DNA from: Pseudomonas poae
GTDB taxonomy: Bacteria > Pseudomonadota > Gammaproteobacteria > Pseudomonadales > Pseudomonadaceae
Assembly (NCBI GenBank): GCA_004000515.1
Contig: CP034537.1
Location: 3,176,001-3,240,000 of the forward strand
Reading direction: 5' to 3'
Length of the DNA: 64,000 nucleotides
Shown here in pieces: positions 57,771-64,000 of this stretch (position 1 is its first letter; the number at the start of each line of letters is the position of its first letter). The notes below the pieces were generated by a model, which was given only the letters and a program-made list of their open reading frames with translations, was not told the DNA's origin and did not search any database. A program made the translations under genes and the position numbers.

Positions 57771-58610
57771 TCAAATGGCTTGGCTGCGACGCGAGGCCGG
57801 CAGCAGTTTGGCAATGGGTTCGGCGCTGGCGGTGTGCTGGCCGAAATTGGCGTTATAGGTGGCGATGATTTCGCCGGCGATGGAAATGGCGATCTCCACC
57901 GGCAATTTGCCCTTCACCTCGGTGAGGCCCATGGGGCAGTGCATGCGTTGCAGCTGTGCGGCATCGAAGCCGCGGTCACGCAGGCGGTGTTCAAATTTGA
58001 CGCGTTTGGTCTGCGAGCCGATCAGGCCAAAGTAGGTAAAGTCGTTGCGCTTGAGCAGGGCGGCGGTGAGTTCCAAATCCAGCGCATGATTATGGGTCAT
58101 GACGATGCAGTAACTGCCCACCGGCAGGTCGGCAATTTCGTCCACCGGCTCTTCGCTGACGATTTTACGCACGCCTTCGGGGATATGTTCCGGAAACTCC
58201 TGCTCACGGGAGTCGATCCAGCGCACCCGGCACGGCAGGCTCGCCAGCAGCGGCACCAGTGCGCGGCCCACGTGGCCTGCGCCGAACACCGCGATCTGCG
58301 CTTGTACCTGGCCCATCGGTTCGAACAGCAACACGGTCACGCCGCCGCAACACTGGCCCAGGCTCGCGCCCAGGCTGAAACGCTCCAGATGGGTGTTCTG
58401 CTGGCCACGCACAAGCATGTCACGGGCGATCTGCATCGCCTTGTATTCCAGGTGCCCGCCACCGATGGTGTCGAAGGTCTGGGCGGCGCTGATGACCATC
58501 TTGGAGCCGGCGTTGCGCGGGGTGGAGCCGAGCTCTTCGATGATGGTCACGAGCACGCAGGGTTCGCCGCTGTTTTGCAGATTCGCGAGGGCGCTGAGCC
58601 AATAATTCAT
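57771..58610 (-). CDS. xdhC: Xanthine dehydrogenase accessory protein XdhC
   Basis: 279 residues from the ATG at 58610. XdhC binds and sulfurates the molybdenum cofactor and hands it to XdhB. VLVTIIEELGSTPRNAGSKM, LGQCCGGVTVLLFEP and the Rossmann-like AVFGAGHVGRALVPLLASLP are visible. It lies between xdhB and guaD. Confidence 0.93.
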   Translation of the reverse strand: MNYWLSALANLQNSGEPCVLVTIIEELGSTPRNAGSKMVISAAQTFDTIGGGHLEYKAMQIARDMLVRGQQNTHLERFSLGASLGQCCGGVTVLLFEPMGQVQAQIAVFGAGHVGRALVPLLASLPCRVRWIDSREQEFPEHIPEGVRKIVSEEPVDEIADLPVGSYCIVMTHNHALDLELTAALLKRNDFTYFGLIGSQTKRVKFEHRLRDRGFDAAQLQRMHCPMGLTEVKGKLPVEIAISIAGEIIATYNANFGQHTASAEPIAKLLPASRRSQAI

Positions 58611-58643
58611 AGTCACCTCTTGTGGTGTCTTTGAGACCGCTAT

Positions 58644-58713
58644 CGCAGGCAAGCCAGCTCCCACATTTGACGGTGTTCACAGATCAAAATGTGGGAGCGG
58701 GCTTGCTCGCGAA
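58644..58713. repeat. REP-like inverted repeat, mixed arms
   Basis: Left arm GGCAAGCCAGCTCCCACATTTG, right arm with AAATGTGGGAGCGGGCTTGC and TCGCGAAGG. The left arm is the short form seen at 17535, the right arm is family A. It lies inside the xdhB-xdhC gap. Confidence 0.8.
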
Positions 58714-58727
58714 GGCCGCGCCTCGGT

Positions 58728-61126
58728 CTAAAGCGAAGCCAACTCAGTTTCAGTCTCCACAGCCACAGCCGCAGTCAACTGCCGCATTTGTTCACACCCC
58801 CACAACACCCGCTCAGGCGTCGCCGGCGCATCGATCTTCGGCTGATGGCGATAGTCACCCAGGCTCGCCACCGCATCCTTGATCGCGCACCACGAAGCAA
58901 TACCAAGCATGAACGGCGGCTCACCCACGGCCTTGGAATGGAACACCGTGTCTTCCGGGTTCTTGCGGTTTTCCACCAGCTTCACCCGCAGGTCCAGCGG
59001 CATGTCTGCAACGGCGGGGATCTTGTAGCTGGCCGGGCCGTTGGTCATCAGCTTGCCCTTGTTGTTCCACACCAGCTCTTCCATGGTCAGCCAGCCCATG
59101 CCCTGGATGAACCCGCCTTCTACCTGGCCAATGTCGATGGCCGGGTTCAGCGAGGCGCCCACGTCATGGAGGATGTCGGTGCGCAGCATCTTGTATTCAC
59201 CGGTCAGCGTATCGACGATCACTTCGCAGCACGCCGCGCCGAACGCGAAATAGTAGAACGGCCGACCGCGCGCCTGGCTGCGGTCGTAGAAGATTTTCGG
59301 GGTCTTGTAGAACCCGGTGCTCGACAGCGACACCTGGGCGAAATACGCCTGCTGGATCAGCGCCTCGAATGTCAGGATCTGGTCGCGCACGCGTACATGG
59401 CCGTTGTGGAACTCCACATCCGCTTCACTCACGTCGTACTTGCGCGCGGCAAATTCCACCAGGCGCTGCTTGATGGTTTCGGCGGCGTTCTGCGCGGCCT
59501 TGCCGTTCAGGTCGGCACCGCTGGAGGCGGCGGTCGGCGAGGTGTTGGGCACCTTGTCGGTGTTGGTGGCGGTGATCTGCACACGGTCGATTTCGACCTG
59601 GAACACTTCGGCCACCACTTGCGCAACCTTGGTGTTCAAACCCTGACCCATCTCGGTACCGCCGTGGTTCAGGTGGATGCTGCCGTCGGTGTAGATATGG
59701 ATCAGCGCACCGGCCTGGTTCAGAAAGCTCGCGGTAAACGAAATACCGAATTTCACCGGGGTCAGCGCCAGGCCTTTTTTCAGGATCGGGCTGTGGGCGT
59801 TGTACAGGCGAATCGCTTCACGGCGCTCAGCATATTGGCTGCTGGCCTCAAGCTCGGCGGTCATTTCTTCGAGCATGTTGTGCTCGACAGTCTGGTAGTA
59901 GTGGGTGACGTTGCGTTCGGTCTTGCCGTAGTAGTTGACCTTGCGCACCGCCAGTGGGTCCAGCGCCAGATGGCGAGCGATGGCGTCCATCACTTCCTCG
60001 ATGGCGACCATGCCTTGCGGGCCGCCGAAGCCGCGATAGGCAGTGTTGGACGCGGTGTTGGTCTTGCAGCGATGGCCGTTGACCGTGGCGTCGCCCAGGT
60101 AATACGAGTTGTCGGAGTGGAACATCGCACGGTCGACAATCGAGTTCGACAAGTCCGGTGAACAGCCGCAGTTGCCGGCCAGGTCCAGGTTGATGCCGTG
60201 CAGGCGGCCGGTGTCGTCAAAGCCCACGTCATATTCGATATAGAAGGGGTGGCGCTTGCCGGTCATCAGCATGTCTTCCACACGCGGCAGGCGCATCTTG
60301 GTCGGCTGGCCGGTAAGGCGCGCGACCACGGCGCACAAACACGCGGGGCTGGCAGCCTGGGTTTCCTTGCCGCCGAAACCACCGCCCATGCGGCGCATGT
60401 CGACGACGATTTTATTCATCGACACGTCCAGCACTTCGGCCACCAGTTTCTGCACTTCGGTGGGGTTTTGCGTGGAGCAATAGACGATCATGCCGCCGTC
60501 TTCGGTGGGCATCACCGAGAGATCTGGGTCTCCAGGTAGAAGTGTTCCTGGCCGCCGATGTGCAGGGTGCCCTGGATGCGGTTTTTCGCGCTCGCCAGTG
60601 CGCTGGCCGAATCACCGCGCTGGTGGGTGTGGCTGTCCAGCACAAAGTGTTTTTTGCGAAACGCCTCGACCACATCCAGCACCGGTTCCAGGTCTTCGTA
60701 TTCGATCACGGCTGCCATCGCGGCTTTGCGCGCGGTTTCCAAGTCACGCGCCGCGACGGCGAGTACCACCTGGCCGACGAACTGCACCGTGTCGATGGCC
60801 AGCAACGGGTCGCCAGGCATCAGCGGGCCGATGTCTTTCAGGCCCGGCACGTCTTCGTGGGTGATGACGATGCGCACGCCGTCAAAGGCGTAGCACGGCG
60901 CCGTGTCGATGCTGATGATGCGGGCGTGGGCACGGTCGGACATGCGCGCATACAGGTGCAATTGGTTGGGGAATTCCAGGCGGTCATCGATGTATTGCGC
61001 TTCGCCGGAAACATGCTTGGCGGCGCTGTCATGCTTGACGCTGCGGCCCACACCGGAGGTGAGGTCCTGGGAGAACAGCTCGGCGAGTTCGGCCTGGGTT
61101 TTTACCACGGCGTGATGGTTAGACAT
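58728..61126 (-). CDS. xdhB: Xanthine dehydrogenase molybdenum-binding subunit, one frameshift
   Basis: 799 residues after adding one base near 60516 (ATCTCT-CGG for ATCTCN-TCGGTG). It binds the Mo cofactor and oxidises hypoxanthine and xanthine to urate. GGFGGKETQAASPACLCAVV, AYRGFGGPQGMVAIEEVMDA and VGEPPFMLGIASWCAIKDAV (active-site Glu region) are visible. Its start overlaps the xdhA stop by eight bases. Confidence 0.94.
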
Positions 61127-62567
61127 AAGCGGTCACCCGAGTCTCGATGTGCGGCGTTTGCAGTTCGATGAAGTATTTGCGCAGCAGGTTCTGTGCGCTG
61201 AGCAGGCGGTATTCCTTGCTGGCGCGGAAGTCTGACAGTGGAGTGAAATCCTCGGCCAGGGCAGCGCAGGCCTTCTCGACGGTGGCGGCGTTCCAAGTGG
61301 CACCGGTCAACACGGCCTCGCAGTGTTGGGCGCGTTTTGGCGTGGCGGCCATGCCGCCGAAGGCGACGCGGGCCTCGCGGATGACACCGTTGTCGATCTT
61401 CAGGTTGAAGGCGGCGCAGACTGCGGAAATATCATCGTCCAGGCGCTTGGAAACCTTGTAGGCCCGAAACAGAGTGTGGCCCTTGGGCACGATGATTTTC
61501 TCGATGAATTCGCTGTCTTGACGCGCGGTGACGCGGTAGTCGATGAAGTAGTCCTCCAGCGCGAGGGTGCGCCGGGTTTCGCCCTTGCACAGCACGATCT
61601 GCGCACCGAGGGCGATCAGCAGTGGCGGCGAGTCACCGATGGGCGAAGCGTTGCCGATATTGCCGCCCAGGGTGCCCTGGTTGCGGATCTGCAAGGACGC
61701 GAAGCGGTGCAGCAGGTCGCCGAAGTCAGGGTATTGGTGGTGCAGCGCGCTGTAGCAGTCGGAGAGGGCGGTGGCAGCGCCGATTTCCAGGCGGTCGTCG
61801 AAGTCGTCGATGCGCTTCATCTCGGCGATGTTGCCCACGTAGATCATCACCGGCAGCGTGCGGTGGAACTGGGTCACCTCCAGCGCCAGGTCGGTGCCGC
61901 CGGCCAGCAGACGCGCTTGGGGGTAGGCATCATAGAGGTCGGCCAGGTCGGCGACGGTGAGCGGCACCAGGCAACGTTTGTCGCCGCTGTTGAGTTCGCC
62001 GGTCTGGGTGGGCGCGATGGCTTTGAGGCGCGCAATGGTCTCGGCCTGGCGGCTGTCGAATTGGTCTTGTGGCTTGTTGCAGCAAGCCTGTTCGGCGGCG
62101 GCGAGGATCGGGCGGTAGCCGGTGCAGCGGCAGAGGTTGCCGGCCAGGGCTTCATGGGCTTTTTGGCTGTCGGGGGCATCGCTGTTCTTTTGCAGGGCAA
62201 ACAACGACATCACAAAGCCCGGGGTGCAAAAGCCGCATTGCGAGCCGTGGCATTCCACCATGGCCTGTTGCACGCTGTGCAATTGGCCCTGGTGCTTGAG
62301 GTCTTCTACGCTGATCAACTGCTTGCCGTGCAGGGACGAGACAAAGGTCAGGCACGAATTGAGGCTGCGATAACGAATTTGCTCGATGCCTTGAGCATCG
62401 GCGTGCAGTTCGCCGACCACCACGGTACATGCACCGCAATCGCCACTGGCGCAGCCTTCCTTGGTACCGGATTTGCCCAAGTGCTCACGCAAATAGTTGA
62501 GCACGGTCAGGTTGGGGTCCAGGGCGTGCTCGCTACGGAGTTCCTGGTTAAGTAAAAACTGGATCAC
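61119..62567 (-). CDS. xdhA: Xanthine dehydrogenase small subunit (2Fe-2S and FAD)
   Basis: 482 residues. Two [2Fe-2S] domains at the N-terminus: the ferredoxin-like one with CASGDCGACTVVVG (C39, C44, C47) and the second with QCGFCTPGFVMSL and NLCRCTGYRPI. The FAD domain follows from about 190 (LLAGGTDLALEVTQ, GGNIGNASPIGDSPPLL). It passes electrons from XdhB to NAD+. First gene of xdhA-xdhB-xdhC-guaD. Confidence 0.95.
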   Translation of the reverse strand: MIQFLLNQELRSEHALDPNLTVLNYLREHLGKSGTKEGCASGDCGACTVVVGELHADAQGIEQIRYRSLNSCLTFVSSLHGKQLISVEDLKHQGQLHSVQQAMVECHGSQCGFCTPGFVMSLFALQKNSDAPDSQKAHEALAGNLCRCTGYRPILAAAEQACCNKPQDQFDSRQAETIARLKAIAPTQTGELNSGDKRCLVPLTVADLADLYDAYPQARLLAGGTDLALEVTQFHRTLPVMIYVGNIAEMKRIDDFDDRLEIGAATALSDCYSALHHQYPDFGDLLHRFASLQIRNQGTLGGNIGNASPIGDSPPLLIALGAQIVLCKGETRRTLALEDYFIDYRVTARQDSEFIEKIIVPKGHTLFRAYKVSKRLDDDISAVCAAFNLKIDNGVIREARVAFGGMAATPKRAQHCEAVLTGATWNAATVEKACAALAEDFTPLSDFRASKEYRLLSAQNLLRKYFIELQTPHIETRVTAYV

Positions 62568-62626
62568 GGAAGGCCTCGCAGACTCATTATTGTTGTTAAC
62601 CGCTTTGCGCCGAATCTAGTCATGTC

Positions 62627-62663
62627 TGACTTTTCGGTCAACGATTTTCTGACCAGAAGGTCA
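62627..62663. promoter_or_regulatory. Two tandem operators TGAC(T/C)-N4-GGTCA upstream of xdhA and the GntR gene
   Basis: TGACTTTTCGGTCA at 62627-62640 and TGACCAGAAGGTCA at 62650-62663, 23 bases apart (about two turns). The second is a perfect palindrome around AGAA. They lie in the 280-base divergent gap 60 bases upstream of xdhA and are likely sites for the GntR protein at 62848. Confidence 0.6.
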
Positions 62664-62847
62664 AGAAAATGCAGTCGCAACACTTTCAATTATGGTCCAG
62701 TCTTCTGGAACCGGCGTTTTCAGGGGCTTTTGGCTTTTCAACATTGCTTATTTCATGCCAAATTCGCCACGGCGGGCGTAGCGCCATCAGCGGGCCAATG
62801 CGCTACACTGCCGCGCTTGTACCGATAGAAGATTTTGAAGGGAAAAC

Positions 62848-63507
62848 ATGACGTTCAAGGCGCCGGACAGTCTCGCCGAGCAAATTGCTCACCACCTCGC
62901 CGAACGTATCATTCGCGGCGATCTCAAGCCTGGGGAGCGAATCCAGGAGCAAAAGGTCACGCTGGCGCTCAATGTCAGCCGTGGTTCCGTGCGCGAAGCC
63001 TTGTTGATCCTCGAACGCCGCCACCTGATCGCGATCCTGCCGCGCCGAGGCGCCCACGTCACCGAACTCACCGCGCACAAGGTGCAGAGCCTGTGCACGC
63101 TGATGGGCGAGTTGTACATTCTGTTGGGCAATGCCGTTGCCGAAGGCTGGCAGACCCAGGCCGACATGGCGCCATTCCTGCAGATCCAGCAGCGCTTGAT
63201 CGTCAGCTTCGAACGCCAGGATATCCGCGCCTTCGTTGAAGAAAGCTTCAACGTGATGCGCGCCGCTTACCCCTTCGCCAACAACCCGTATTTGCAGGAA
63301 ACCGTCGAAAACCTGCAGCCGGCGATGAACCGCGCCTACTACCTGGCCCTGGACCAGCGCAAAGCGTCCATGAGCGAATACCTGGTGCTGTTCGAGCAAC
63401 TGCTCGCCGCCGTACTCGCCCGTGACCTGGCGCAGATCCGCCAAGTGCTGTCCGCCTACGGCCAGCGCAGTTGCTCACTGGTCATCGCAGCCTTGGCGGA
63501 CGCCTAA
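62848..63507 (+). CDS. GntR/FCD-family regulator, probable regulator of xanthine dehydrogenase genes
   Basis: 219 residues. Winged helix: [20 protein letters not shown] and [20 protein letters not shown]. The FCD domain is helical ([20 protein letters not shown]). Divergent from xdhA, with two tandem palindromes in the gap, which supports control of the xdh operon and itself. The gene stands directly before smc (two-base gap), so smc may share its promoter. Confidence 0.87.
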   Translation: MTFKAPDSLAEQIAHHLAERIIRGDLKPGERIQEQKVTLALNVSRGSVREALLILERRHLIAILPRRGAHVTELTAHKVQSLCTLMGELYILLGNAVAEGWQTQADMAPFLQIQQRLIVSFERQDIRAFVEESFNVMRAAYPFANNPYLQETVENLQPAMNRAYYLALDQRKASMSEYLVLFEQLLAAVLARDLAQIRQVLSAYGQRSCSLVIAALADA

Positions 63508-63509
63508 GC

Positions 63510-64000
63510 GTGCGGCTCAAGTGCATCAAACTGGCGGGGTTCAAATCCTTCGTCGACCCGACCACGGTGAACTTCCCCAGTAACATGGCGGCGGTGGTCG
63601 GGCCCAATGGTTGCGGCAAGTCGAACATCATCGACGCCGTCCGTTGGGTGATGGGCGAGAGCTCGGCAAAAAACCTGCGTGGCGAGTCGATGACCGACGT
63701 CATCTTCAACGGCTCCACCAGCCGTAAGCCCGTGAGCCAGGCCAGCATCGAACTGGTGTTCGACAACTCCGACGGCACGTTGATTGGCGAGTACGCGGCC
63801 TACGCGGAAATCTCCATCCGCCGCAAAGTGACCCGCGACAGCCAGAACAGCTACTTCCTCAACGGCACCAAGTGTCGCCGTCGAGACATCACCGATATTT
63901 TCCTCGGCACCGGCTTGGGCCCGCGCAGCTACTCGATCATCGAACAGGGCATGATCTCCAAGCTGATCGAAGCCAAGCCCGAAGACCTGCGCAACTTTAT
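63510..64000 (+). CDS. smc: Chromosome segregation protein SMC (3' end outside window)
   Basis: The first 163 residues are seen, from a GTG at 63510: [20 protein letters not shown], Walker [19 protein letters not shown], and [23 protein letters not shown] condenses DNA as a dimer of about 1160 residues. Confidence 0.95.
   Translation, partial: MRLKCIKLAGFKSFVDPTTVNFPSNMAAVVGPNGCGKSNIIDAVRWVMGESSAKNLRGESMTDVIFNGSTSRKPVSQASIELVFDNSDGTLIGEYAAYAEISIRRKVTRDSQNSYFLNGTKCRRRDITDIFLGTGLGPRSYSIIEQGMISKLIEAKPEDLRNF

Overview
The window is a chromosomal segment of a Pseudomonas of the fluorescens group. The evidence is the gene content and order: cmaX-crfX-cmpX-sigX-oprF, ppsR/ppsA, nasS-nasT-nasA with a phosphatase-kinase gene, a prpBC-acnD-prpF-prpD operon led by a GntR regulator, and guaD-xdhCBA next to smc. 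It also carries the REP palindromes typical of this group (GTGGGAGCGGGCTTGCTCGCG type) and GC-rich codon use. No rRNA, tRNA, insertion sequence, prophage or CRISPR array was seen.

Layout. 1-5.8 kb: end of an NCS1 nucleobase transporter, cysH, thrH, a higBA toxin-antitoxin pair with a perfect palindromic operator, and pabB. 5.85-8.9 kb: a three-gene set of an ATP-grasp ligase, a membrane protein with an inactive transglutaminase-like domain, and a secreted retropepsin-like protease. 9.1-17.5 kb: the complete 2-methylcitrate cycle for propionate. 17.6-20.7 kb: an ABC importer with a double permease and no binding protein. 20.9-28 kb: a sulfur/cysteine operon (AlaX, serine acetyltransferase, cysteine synthase, a four-domain JAB/sulfur-carrier/E1/rhodanese protein, EamA exporter) divergent from a MocR regulator. 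28.1-37.2 kb: PEP synthase and its regulator, a hydrolase, rraA and the sigX/oprF envelope cluster. 37.3-42.3 kb: nitrate assimilation control and transport. 42.4-45.2 kb: a reduced SPI-1-like type III secretion remnant. 45.2-54.2 kb: pyrD, rmf, rlmKL, a diguanylate cyclase, dacB and yggL. 54.2-64 kb: purine catabolism (BenE-type transporter, GntR, guaD, xdhCBA, a second GntR), ending in the start of smc.

Most worth a second look: (1) the cysteine operon, in which one polypeptide carries protease, sulfur carrier, carrier-activating enzyme and sulfurtransferase next to serine acetyltransferase and cysteine synthase; (2) the nas region, with two good sigma-54 promoters and a nasA leader where a small A1/G4 hexaloop hairpin overlaps the 5' arm of a terminator; (3) the type III secretion remnant; (4) several matched regulator/operator pairs.

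Quality warning. At least 29 single-base frameshifts interrupt otherwise perfectly conserved genes, nearly all explained by one missing base in a short run. They look like uncorrected sequencing errors rather than real decay, so I give such genes as one CDS over the whole span with the break positions noted.
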